Made by a program: the position numbers and the translations under genes. 64,000 nt of DNA from Gemmatimonadota bacterium (GTDB lineage: Bacteria; Latescibacterota; UBA2968; GCA-2709665), in NCBI GenBank assembly GCA_028873695.1, contig JAPPNU010000012.1:97523-161522 (forward strand). The letters run 5' to 3'. Under the pieces are notes generated by a model that searched no databases, had not been told where the DNA came from, and was given only the letters and a program-made list of their open reading frames with translations. Below, in pieces: positions 1-7,588 of the stretch (position 1 is the stretch's first letter; each line of letters starts with the position of its first letter).

Positions 1-616
1 AGTCCGGCATGGGACCTTCCACAGTATGGTGCAACGGATGGACGTTCGCTACGTCACCCCCGAAAAATCGCAGCAGGTCCAGGGCGTGGATGCCGTTTGC
101 CGCGCTCCAGCGTTTCAGGACCTCTTCCGGGAATTTCGGGTTTTCCCGGACCCGCCGGATATCTTCGTGAGCGTCCACGGTCACGCTCTGTACCGGCCCG
201 GATTCCAGGATCAGTTCCCTGCCTTTAAGAAGCGTGGAATAGAACCGCCGATTTACGCCCACCATCGCCGGCGCTCCCACCGTTCGCGCCAGATCGGCCA
301 GCGCGCGCGTCTGGGACGTATAGAGGCCGGGAGGCTTCTCCAGAAAGGTCGGGATACCGGACCGAATGAAGTCCGCGGCGACGGCTGCGACCTGGAGGAC
401 GCTCACGAGAACGAAAACGGCGTCGGGCGGATCCCCTTCCAGCAGGCTCTCATGCGAATTGAGGCGATTCGACACGCCGAACCGCGCACCGGTCTCTTCC
501 AGAACGCGGGGGTTGCTGTCTACAAGCGTCGTCACACGCCCCTCGCGCAGGTCGGTGAGTACTTTCAGGTGCTGCTGGGCGATATTTCCGGCTCCGACGA
601 CCGCGATGTTCAGCAT
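1..616 (-). CDS. Gfo/Idh/MocA family oxidoreductase, partial (C-terminus beyond window edge)
   Basis: Reading the minus strand from an ATG at 616 gives 205 codons with no stop before the window edge, so only the N-terminal part is visible. It opens with a Rossmann NAD(P)-binding motif (AVVGAGNIAQQH, residues 5-16). The family motif around the catalytic Lys is present (FLEKPPG), followed by VGVNRRFY, which matches the 'GFxxRF' region of the family. Members oxidise or reduce sugars, sugar acids or related polyols with NAD(P). It is the last gene of the minus-strand catabolic cluster, about 350 bp downstream of the symporter pair, with repeats in between. The substrate cannot be deduced. A second Gfo/Idh protein lies at 45820-46794. 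Confidence 0.9.
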   Translation of the reverse strand, partial: MLNIAVVGAGNIAQQHLKVLTDLREGRVTTLVDSNPRVLEETGARFGVSNRLNSHESLLEGDPPDAVFVLVSVLQVAAVAADFIRSGIPTFLEKPPGLYTSQTRALADLARTVGAPAMVGVNRRFYSTLLKGRELILESGPVQSVTVDAHEDIRRVRENPKFPEEVLKRWSAANGIHALDLLRFFGGDVANVHPLHHTVEGPMPD

Positions 617-968
617 TTCGTCCCTTTTCCTGTTGGTGTTACACGCCTGACCGCGGCTTCCGATCTTACCATTGTGCCTTCGTGTCTCCGCGTGACGCCA
701 GTTTCTTGGTACTGCTCCCCCGCTCCCCGGACCTACCCCCTGGCCCCCTTCCTCAAAGAAGGGGGAACCGGGGCTTCTCGATGTGTTGTCCTTGAGAAAA
801 GACGTTGATGACGTTCGCCCGTCTACGAGTGTCTATGCGGGAAGGCGTCAAAGCACTGCTTCGCTTCTCTCCCCCTTTCCTTCAGGAGAGGGGGTCGGGG
901 GGAGGGGCTGGTTTTGATCTTGCCTTTCGCATTTAGCTGATGGCTGACGGCTGATAGCTGACAGCTCT
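617..968. repeat. Intergenic stretch with dispersed-repeat modules, no gene seen
   Basis: This gap holds three sequence modules that recur elsewhere in the window. At about 733-780 is a 'taccccctggccccc...gaaggggga' palindrome-like module, also near 38680 and 45582. At about 868-925 is a 'ccctttcc..aggagaggg' module, also near 38760, 45770 and 52300. At about 935-966 is a run of GGCTGACGGCTGATAGCTG type, with further copies at 24978, 38821, 38925, 50624 and 52389. No coding pattern with a plausible start and RBS was seen. Confidence 0.7.
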
Positions 969-1127
969 TTATTCCTTCCCATCTTCCATCCGATGTTGGC
1001 GATCGATGGACTCGAACAGGGACCTGACGTCGAAAAAGCCGCCGATGCCCACGACAACGGTAACGACGGCGAAGACGAGCAGTCCGATGAGAAGTACGGC
1101 GCCCCAGAAAGGAACCCAGAATGCCAT
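969..1127 (-). CDS. Small membrane protein (52 aa) paired with the SSS symporter
   Basis: A 52-residue reading frame begins at ATG 1127, only 3 bp after the symporter stop codon, with GGAGG just upstream inside the symporter 3' end. It has one strongly hydrophobic segment (residues about 9-31, rich in Val, Leu and Gly) followed by a charged tail (FDVRSLFESIDRQ). This matches the layout of small accessory subunits encoded directly downstream of sodium:solute symporters in many bacteria. The sequence shows position, size and the membrane segment; the accessory role is inferred. The stop is followed by the GCTGA-type repeat at 935-966. Confidence 0.75.
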   Translation of the reverse strand: MAFWVPFWGAVLLIGLLVFAVVTVVVGIGGFFDVRSLFESIDRQHRMEDGKE

Positions 1128-1130
1128 GGA

Positions 1131-2678
1131 TCACGCCTCCTTTTCGCCGGGTGAACGGTCGGGAAACAGCAGGGAGCCGAGAACCATCAGGACGAGCGCC
1201 AGGACGGTCACACCCAGGCCGATATGCGCGCCGGTGAAGGCGTCCAGACCCAGGGCCCGCTTTACAGGCGTCAGGCCGGCGACGGCCGCGGCGCCGGCCG
1301 CAAGGGCGAGGTACGCCCCGGCGGTGCTGGCGCGCTTCCAGTAGAGGCCGGTGAGAAGCAGGGCAAACGCGCCCGTGAAGTAGATAGCGCCGCTCACGAG
1401 CATGTAGTCCCACAGGTCCTGGCCGAGCTCGTACCACAGCCCCCAAACAAGCAGAAAGGCGCCGATGACAAATATGAAGATCCTGGAGAGGGTCAGGCGC
1501 GCGCGGGTGGAAAGGGTATCGCCGGTGGCCGGGGCGACCACGTCGTGCGTGAGCACCGAAGACCAGCACAGCAGGTAGCTGTCGTGGGTGGACATGAACG
1601 CGGCAAGCAGTCCCGCGCCGATCAGGCCGATGAGACCCGCGGGAAGGATCTGGCTGAGGAAGACGGGCATGGCCAGAAGGGTCAGGTCCGCGTTCCCCGT
1701 GGGCGCCCCGCCGGCGGAAAAAAAGACCGAACGGGTCACGTCGTCCTGGTAGAGATAGACGAGGGCGCAGATACCCAGGAACTGGGGTACCATGAATCGA
1801 ACGAGAAACCCGATGGCCGACCAGGCGTAGAGTTTCTTCACCACCGCCGTACTCTCGGCTGCGCAGGCCCGCATCACCGCGGTCTGCCACACGGCGCAGG
1901 AGACGATCCCGGCGGTGAAGATCATCCAGACCACGTACGACGGGCCGAACCCGCCCCCTTCGTGAAGCGGATTGAACCCTGGCTCGCCGTGAATCGCCGC
2001 AACCGTATCCACGATCGACGACCATCCCAGCGTGTTTACGGCGATGCCGCATGTGACGATCACGCCCACGGAAAGCACGATAAACTGGATATAGTCAGTG
2101 ATCACAACCGAAACCATGCCCCCGAGAATGGTATAGCACAGAACCAGCAGGAGCATCACGGTCATGATCAGTCCGACCGACGTGGGGTTCGTGACTCCTG
2201 TCAGCCCGGCGACAAAGATCGCGCCCGCCTTGAGGAACAGACCCATATTGAGGATACCGGAAAGGGCGAGAAGCAGGCCGCCGAAGATGCGGACGCCCCG
2301 GCTGAACCGTTTTTCGTAGAATTCGGGAATCGTCATCACGCCCAGTTCGCGAAGCGGGACCACGATGAATCCGGTCAGGCCGATGATCAGCGTAACGATG
2401 CCTGCGATAAGGCCGATGTGAAAGGCGGCGAACCCGCCGGTGAATCCCTTCTGGGCGGAATACATGACCGTCACCAGCCCGAGTTCGCTGCCGATCATGG
2501 TGGCAACGGCGAGATACGGTTTCAGCGAACGGCCGGCGACGATATAGTCGCTCATGTTGCGGATGTAACGGTTGGCGTATAGACCGATCGCGACGGTACC
2601 CAGCATATACAGGCCGACAATCGCCCAATCGATTGCGCCGAAGTTAGAGCCGATGCTGTTCAGGAGATCGGATGACAT
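1131..2678 (-). CDS. Sodium:solute symporter (SSS family)
   Basis: This 515-aa protein has about 13 predicted membrane segments and an SSS-family architecture. It starts with a short N-terminal stretch and a first helix (DWAIVGLYMLGTVAIGLYA). The segment SDYIVAGRSLKPY resembles the family's 'a.. F.aGRs' region, and GSELGLVTVMYSAQ, GLLAAFMSTHDSYLLCWSSV and ARLTLSRIFIF follow. The family couples inward sodium movement to uptake of sugars, amino acids, carboxylates or urea-like solutes in the inner membrane. Neighbouring dipeptidase, amidohydrolase and sugar-acid-type enzymes suggest an organic acid, amide or peptide-like substrate. The gene is followed after 3 bp by the 52-aa membrane protein. 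Confidence 0.93.
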   Translation of the reverse strand: MSSDLLNSIGSNFGAIDWAIVGLYMLGTVAIGLYANRYIRNMSDYIVAGRSLKPYLAVATMIGSELGLVTVMYSAQKGFTGGFAAFHIGLIAGIVTLIIGLTGFIVVPLRELGVMTIPEFYEKRFSRGVRIFGGLLLALSGILNMGLFLKAGAIFVAGLTGVTNPTSVGLIMTVMLLLVLCYTILGGMVSVVITDYIQFIVLSVGVIVTCGIAVNTLGWSSIVDTVAAIHGEPGFNPLHEGGGFGPSYVVWMIFTAGIVSCAVWQTAVMRACAAESTAVVKKLYAWSAIGFLVRFMVPQFLGICALVYLYQDDVTRSVFFSAGGAPTGNADLTLLAMPVFLSQILPAGLIGLIGAGLLAAFMSTHDSYLLCWSSVLTHDVVAPATGDTLSTRARLTLSRIFIFVIGAFLLVWGLWYELGQDLWDYMLVSGAIYFTGAFALLLTGLYWKRASTAGAYLALAAGAAAVAGLTPVKRALGLDAFTGAHIGLGVTVLALVLMVLGSLLFPDRSPGEKEA

Positions 2679-2913
2679 TGAAAATACCTAAGGAAATCCT
2701 GAAGTCGGGGAACGACAATCGCGTTGAAGGGATCGCGGGGCAGCCCGTGGCCTTCCGACGTCCTGTAGAACATGCTCGCGGCCTCTCATTCCGAAGGTTA
2801 ACCACAAATCGAAAAACGACAACAGCAAAATTGGCCACAAAAAGCACAAAAGACACAGAAGGTATCGGTGCAAAACGGCGTGAAGGGTTAATTCGTTTTC
2901 CTTGTTGCAGGGG

Positions 2914-3915
2914 CTACTTCCACCTGAATACAACGCCCAGCACGGCTGCCGGATCATCGGCGAGCATGGTGTAGATTTCCTGGCACTGTTCCGGATCCGC
3001 AACGTGAGTGATGAGGTCTTCAACCGGCAATCTGCCCTCTCCCATCAGGCGCATCACCAGCCTGCGGTCCCGGTCCTTCGCCCATCGGTAGTAGATGTGG
3101 TCGGTCTCCGGCGTCTTGGGCTGATGGGCGCCCAGGATGCTGACTTCCCGCAGATGCACGTCGGCCAGGAAATCCATGTCCACGGTACCGCGCGGCGAAC
3201 CCAACGCGACCACGCGGCCCGCGGTACACGCGATCCGGACGGCGGTGGGATACACGGCGGGCTTGCCTGTCGCTTCGATGACGACGTTGGCGCCGTCTTC
3301 CACGCAGTGATTCCCGACTGCTTCCCGGACGTCGTCCACGTCACCGGGATTGATGCAGATTGCCGTGCCGCGGCTGCGGGCCATATCCAGGCGAAAGCCG
3401 TCCAGGTCGATGGCGATCACCGGAAGGGCGCCGGAGAGCTGTGCCAGGGTCGCCGCCAGCTGGCCGACGATCCCCAGGCCGATGACGACGACAACCTCTC
3501 CCAATTCGATACGCGCCACGCGAATCCCATGGATGGCGATTGCGCCCATGACCATAAAGGCGGCGGCCCTGGACGACACGGAATCCGGGACCTTCAGATA
3601 AAAGGCCCTTCCGCCGTAGAGAATGCAGTGGCTGGCGTGGTTTCCCTGACCGGCGACGCGGTCTCCCGGCCGGATGCCTTCAACGTCTCTGCCGACTTCC
3701 AGCACGGTGCCGACGTTGCAATAGCCGGTGGCGCGGGGAAACCGTACCGCATTTCCGGGTTCTCCGCCGTGGGTCCATCCGTGAATCTCGGTACCCACGC
3801 TGACGGCGGTGTACTCGTTTTCGAGAAGGATACCGTCATCCGGCACCGGACCCGTTTCGAAGGACGCGACTTCCATCCGGCGAATGCCGGGAATCTGAAG
3901 ACGTCTCGCTTTCAT
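2914..3915 (-). CDS. Zinc-binding-type dehydrogenase (MDR superfamily)
   Basis: This protein of about 333 aa has the medium-chain dehydrogenase/reductase fold. Its N-terminal catalytic domain contains PGDRVAGQGNHASH and its C-terminal domain a nucleotide-binding motif (VVVIGLGIVGQLAATLAQ) followed by the acidic end of beta-2 (VIAIDLD). The usual catalytic zinc signature is altered: the strand reads AVSVGTEIHGW with no catalytic Cys, and the GHE motif is replaced by ATGYCNVG. That places it with the BchC-like 'SxGTE' MDR group and not with classical zinc alcohol dehydrogenases. ATG 3915 is preferred over ATG 3921 because AAGGAC then lies 7-8 nt upstream. It probably oxidises a polyol or hydroxy acid in the same pathway as its neighbours. 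Confidence 0.88.
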   Translation of the reverse strand: MKARRLQIPGIRRMEVASFETGPVPDDGILLENEYTAVSVGTEIHGWTHGGEPGNAVRFPRATGYCNVGTVLEVGRDVEGIRPGDRVAGQGNHASHCILYGGRAFYLKVPDSVSSRAAAFMVMGAIAIHGIRVARIELGEVVVVIGLGIVGQLAATLAQLSGALPVIAIDLDGFRLDMARSRGTAICINPGDVDDVREAVGNHCVEDGANVVIEATGKPAVYPTAVRIACTAGRVVALGSPRGTVDMDFLADVHLREVSILGAHQPKTPETDHIYYRWAKDRDRRLVMRLMGEGRLPVEDLITHVADPEQCQEIYTMLADDPAAVLGVVFRWK

Positions 3916-4002
3916 CTGCATGTCCTTTCGTAATTCCCGACGGCGAATTCGCGAGGGGCATTGAGACGGACACGGAAACCCGCCGCAGGCCGGGCGCGGC
4001 TG

Positions 4003-5040
4003 CTACGCCTGCCCACGGTCCAGGGTATGGCGGAAGAGTCGCAGGAAGTTCCCTCCCCAGACTTTCCGGATTTCGTCTTCCGAGAGACCGCGGGAAAGCA
4101 TGGCGCGGGTGAGGCGCACGAGCTTCGAGACGTCTCCGAAAACAGGTGTGGCCGAACCCATGCCGTCGTAATCGGAACCGACGCCAACGTGGTCGATGCC
4201 GACCAGGTCCGCCACGTAACAGATATGGTCGACCATGCGGTCCACGGAAGGGTCTTCGGGATCGATAAAGCCCGGGAGATACGCGATACCCATCACCCCG
4301 CCGGCCCCGGCCAGCGCCCTGAGCTGATCGTCGGTCAGACAGCGCCAGTGGTTGCAGACGGAAAAGGCCGCGGTGTGGGTCATTGTCACCGGGAGCGAAG
4401 ACTGCTCCAACACCTGGTAGAAAGCCCTGTCGTTGATATGGGCCAGGTCCGTGATGACGCCCAGCCGGTTGCTTTCCTTCAGCACGGCTTTGCCGAAGTC
4501 CGTCAGCCCGCCGGCATTCCTGCGTTCACGCTCGCGGTCGTCAGGCGCGCACGGCCCGAAAGGACTTCTGCTGCCCTGTAGCAGGGACGGGTCGTCGCCG
4601 CCTTCGCCGTGGGTGATTCCGACGCAGCGAACGCCCAGGCGATAGTAAAGACGCAAGATATCCATTTCGCCTTCCAGCCAGCGTCCCGCGCCTTCGATCG
4701 TGAGCAGGATGCCGATCTTGCCGGACTCTCTCGCCCGTTCGACGTCCCTTGACGAGAATACCAGCATCAGGTCGCCCGGATAAAGCTCCGCTGACGCCAG
4801 GGTCTGTTCGAGGGTGACGCGGACGTTCGCGGTGGGACCGTTGCCGACGACGAAAAAGCCGGCGTCGAACCCGCCCTCCTTCATCCTCGGGACGTCCATG
4901 TGGTACGCGAGATCCCGCTTTTTCAGGTCCATCGGGCGATCGCCCCGGTGGACGTGCTCCACGGGCGTATCGTTGTGACCGTCGACGATCAGACAGCGAT
5001 CGTGGACCGCCTGCGCTACTTCAAGGGTGACTTCCGGCAT
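4003..5040 (-). CDS. Membrane dipeptidase, peptidase family M19
   Basis: This 345-aa protein has the M19 (renal dipeptidase) signature. VDGHNDTP near residues 19-26 supplies the His and Asp metal ligands. LLTIEGAG supplies the bridging Glu, and further His residues are in DLAHINDRAF and MTHTAAFSVCNHWR. GVGSDYDGMG near the C-terminus supplies the Asp. The family uses a binuclear zinc centre to cleave dipeptides, including D-amino-acid dipeptides, and some bacterial members act on other amide substrates. No signal peptide is visible, so it is probably cytoplasmic. It sits about 50 bp downstream of the M20D amidohydrolase on the same strand, so two amide-bond hydrolases are probably co-transcribed. 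Confidence 0.94.
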   Translation of the reverse strand: MPEVTLEVAQAVHDRCLIVDGHNDTPVEHVHRGDRPMDLKKRDLAYHMDVPRMKEGGFDAGFFVVGNGPTANVRVTLEQTLASAELYPGDLMLVFSSRDVERARESGKIGILLTIEGAGRWLEGEMDILRLYYRLGVRCVGITHGEGGDDPSLLQGSRSPFGPCAPDDRERERRNAGGLTDFGKAVLKESNRLGVITDLAHINDRAFYQVLEQSSLPVTMTHTAAFSVCNHWRCLTDDQLRALAGAGGVMGIAYLPGFIDPEDPSVDRMVDHICYVADLVGIDHVGVGSDYDGMGSATPVFGDVSKLVRLTRAMLSRGLSEDEIRKVWGGNFLRLFRHTLDRGQA

Positions 5041-5091
5041 GGTTATATCTTCCTTTTTCTGGTTGCCGCTGCCGCGCCTCCGGGGGCCGCG

Positions 5092-6414
5092 CTACGGCGG
5101 GTCGACCGGAACCTTCTGGTTCTTGCGGACAAGCGGATCGTACGTGAAACCTTCGGCGCGTTTTTCGAATTCCGCGCGGGCTTTGTTCAATTTCTCCGGA
5201 TCCCGGCAGAGGTCGACCGCGCTTCCCGCTAAGACTTTGGCGGTCTGCCGGACCGCACGCTCGGCGAAGGGAAGGGCGGCCTGTGCGGCCATGTCCCGGT
5301 GGTGGCCGGGCGTTCCCTTCGCGTAACAGACCATTTGAAAGCGTCCCAGCGGGGCCAGCCAGGAGACGTTGTCCTCGTCCGTCGAGCCCCGACCCTGCGA
5401 GCCGCTGCCCTTGCCGATTTTCGTATTGAACCCCTTCTTGTAGCCGAGGCCTTCGGCGTGCTTCACGTCGGCTTCCGTGGGCTTGGGAGGGCCGAAGAGT
5501 TTAAGGTTCTTTCGGACGATCTCACACATCGCCTTGTTGGGCAGACGCGGGTACACGGCGGTGATTCGCGCCCATTTCATCTTCGTATCGGTAGCCCCGG
5601 CGGCGCCCCGGGCGCATGCGGTGAGGCGTTCACGCACCTCGTCCACCTGTGCGCGGTCCTTGCCTCGAACGAAGTACCAGATCTTGGCGTAGGCCGGCAC
5701 CACGTTGGGGGCGTCGCCCCCGTTACGGATCACGGAATGGATCCTGACGTTTTCGGGGACGTGCTCCCGGAGATAGTTGGCGGCGATATCCGTGAGCATC
5801 ACCCCGTCCAGCGCGCTGCGGCCCCGGTGGGCCGATGCGCCGTGGGCGGTGCGGCCGAAGAACTCATAGACGACGGAGTCCAGCGACGACCCGCCGAAAT
5901 TGTTGACGCCGGAAGAGCTCCCCGGATGCCAGGCCAGGCAGGCGTCCAGGTCGCGGAAGGCGCCGTCGCGGGCCATGTAGACTTTGCCAGCCAGGGTTTC
6001 CTCGGCCGGGCAGCCATAGTAGATGATTCTTCCCGGTGTACCGGTTGATTCGAGGACTTTCGCAGCGGCGACCGCACCCACGGCCGGGGCAACGCCCAAC
6101 AGGTTGTGGCCTCAGCCGTGACCCCATTGACCTTCTTCGGGGCCGCAGTTGGGCAACGCGTCGTACTCCCCCAGCAGTCCGATCGCCGGTTCACCGGCGC
6201 CCCGCGTCGCGCGAAATGCCGTTGGGATCTTCTTGAACGGAAATTCGACCTCAAAGCCCCTCGATGCCAGATAGTCCCCGATAGCCCGGGAGGACTTGAC
6301 TTCACGGAAGGGCCGCTCCGCCCAGGCGTGCACCTTTCTCGAAAGTACCTTTGCCCGTTCCGACTCTGCGGCGACGGCGCGGTTTACGTGACGCTTCTTT
6401 TCTTTCGTCGTCAT
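5092..6414 (-). CDS. M20D amidohydrolase (AbgB-like), predicted selenoprotein read through in-frame UGA at 6112-6114
   Basis: One continuous frame of 441 codons is broken only by a UGA at codon 101. Before it are an N-terminal helix region and GLLGEYDALPN. The motif then reads GQWGHG-UGA-GHNLLG, where AbgB-type enzymes have GHGCGHNLLG. The stop therefore replaces the Cys that, with the following His, ligates the M20D binuclear metal centre. All other expected ligand regions are intact after it: YGCPAEETLAGK (Glu pair), ACLAWHPGSS (His), GSTDEDNVSW and TPGHHRDM (His). The family hydrolyses amides such as p-aminobenzoyl-glutamate or N-acyl amino acids. ATG 6414 is chosen because GAAGGA lies about 9 nt upstream. 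Read without recoding, this would appear as two fragments (6112-6465 and 5092-6099). Selenocysteine insertion is inferred; a nonsense mutation or a sequencing error is the alternative. Confidence 0.85.
6078..6109 (-). promoter_or_regulatory. Candidate bacterial SECIS element just downstream of the UGA
   Basis: Counting from the base after the UGA (minus strand), positions +15 to +18 (GGGC) pair with +22 to +25 (GCCC) around a three-base loop GUU. The loop starts 18 nt after the UGA and its first base is G. Two unpaired U residues (+13, +14) lie just below this upper stem. CC (+9,+10) pairs with GG (+27,+28), and CCAC (+3 to +6) pairs with GUGG (+31 to +34). A G/GU in the apical loop, a U bulge under the upper stem and this distance agree with the general description of bacterial SECIS hairpins such as that of fdhF. 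No folding program was run. Confidence 0.6.
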
Positions 6415-6489
6415 GTGATATTCCTTCTCTGAAATACGCCGGGTTACGGGTCTGGCGTCTTGCAAAACGGCTTCTCCGCGAAATAAACG

Positions 6490-7578
6490 TTACGAATTCG
6501 CGACGGCTTCGGCCACCGCGTCGCCCACCTTCGAGGTCCCGGCGGCGCCTCCGAGATCGACCGGGTGGTTCTTCGGGTCGTCCAGCGCCCGATCGACGGC
6601 GCGGTCGATTGTCTCCGAGGCGGCGATGGCTTCCGTATCGTCATGCCTTGCGCCCAGCCAGGACAGCATCATCCCGGCGGAGAGGACCTGCGCCATGGGA
6701 TTGGCGATCCCCTGCCCGGCGATATCGGGGGCGGTGCCGTGGGACGGCTGGAAGACGCCGTAGCGATCGCCAACGTCGGCCGAGGGCGCCATCCCCATCC
6801 CGCCGATGGTTGCGGCGGCCAGGTCAGAGATGATGTCCCCGAACATATTCTCCGCGACGACAACGTCGTACCAGGCGGGGCTTTTCAGCTGATACACGGT
6901 GAATGCGTCCACGTAGGCATAGTCCCGTTCGATGCCGGGATAGGATTCCGCTACCTCGTCGAAGATCTGCCTGAAAAAGGCCATGCTCTTCAGAATGTTG
7001 GCCTTGTCGACGGAGGTGACGCGGCTCCTGCCGTCGGCCGGCGCTCCCTTCCGTTGCTTTGCGATTTCAAATGCATACCGGACGATCCGCTCGGTGCCGG
7101 CGCGGGTGATCACCATGTTGTCCACGGCGAGGCTGTCTCCGAGGCGGACCCCGGCGCCGCGGGAAGCGTAGAGACCCTCGGTGTTCTCGCGCATGATGAC
7201 GTAGTCGAGCGGCGGGTTTCCCTCGAGGAGCGGTGGCACGCCAGGGAATTTTTTAATGGGCCGGATCCCGGCGTAAAGGTCCATTTCGAAGCGCAGCGTG
7301 AGTTGAGGCGCGATTTCCGTGCCGTCGGGAAAACGGACGTCGGGGTCGCCGGCCGAGCCGAAGAGCACGGCGTCGGCCTGCTTGCAGGCTTCGAGCGTGG
7401 ATTCCGGAAGGTCATTGCCGGTCTCGGCGTAACACCCGGCGCCAACCCGGTGTTGGGAAAAGGTGAACCGGAGATCGGGATGCGGTTCCTCGAGAGCCAG
7501 AAGCACCTTCAGCGCTTCCGCGACCACTTCCGGTCCGACGCCGTCGCCGGGGAGTACCGCGATGTTGTACGTTGGCAT
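6490..7578 (-). CDS. Isocitrate/isopropylmalate/tartrate dehydrogenase family protein
   Basis: This 362-aa protein shows the full beta-decarboxylating dehydrogenase pattern. The N-terminus is VLPGDGVGPEV. The substrate-binding arginines lie in LTLRFEMDLYAGIRPIKK and VIMRENTEGLYAS. The Tyr/Lys region and metal-binding Asp segments are in VDAFTVYQLKSPAWYDVVV and NMFGDIISDLAA. The NAD-binding loop is QPSHGTAPDIAGQGIANPMA. Such enzymes oxidise and decarboxylate a 2-hydroxy acid with NAD and a divalent metal. Whether this one acts on isopropylmalate, tartrate or malate cannot be read from the sequence. Its place among catabolic genes, with no other leu genes nearby, argues for a tartrate- or malate-like substrate. 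It lies 10 bp downstream of the enolase-superfamily gene. Confidence 0.88.
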   Translation of the reverse strand: MPTYNIAVLPGDGVGPEVVAEALKVLLALEEPHPDLRFTFSQHRVGAGCYAETGNDLPESTLEACKQADAVLFGSAGDPDVRFPDGTEIAPQLTLRFEMDLYAGIRPIKKFPGVPPLLEGNPPLDYVIMRENTEGLYASRGAGVRLGDSLAVDNMVITRAGTERIVRYAFEIAKQRKGAPADGRSRVTSVDKANILKSMAFFRQIFDEVAESYPGIERDYAYVDAFTVYQLKSPAWYDVVVAENMFGDIISDLAAATIGGMGMAPSADVGDRYGVFQPSHGTAPDIAGQGIANPMAQVLSAGMMLSWLGARHDDTEAIAASETIDRAVDRALDDPKNHPVDLGGAAGTSKVGDAVAEAVANS

Positions 7579-7588
7579 GCACGTCCTT

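Noticed and set aside
1224..2582. Plus-strand open frame opposite the SSS symporter
   Set aside because: The translation is charged and low-complexity; the minus strand encodes a clear transporter.
5092..6465. Treating the M20D region as two separate genes or a decayed pseudogene
   Set aside because: There is no frameshift, both sides align with one continuous family member, and the single stop falls precisely on a conserved metal-ligand Cys. A point nonsense mutation or a sequencing error cannot be excluded, but it is less parsimonious than recoding.
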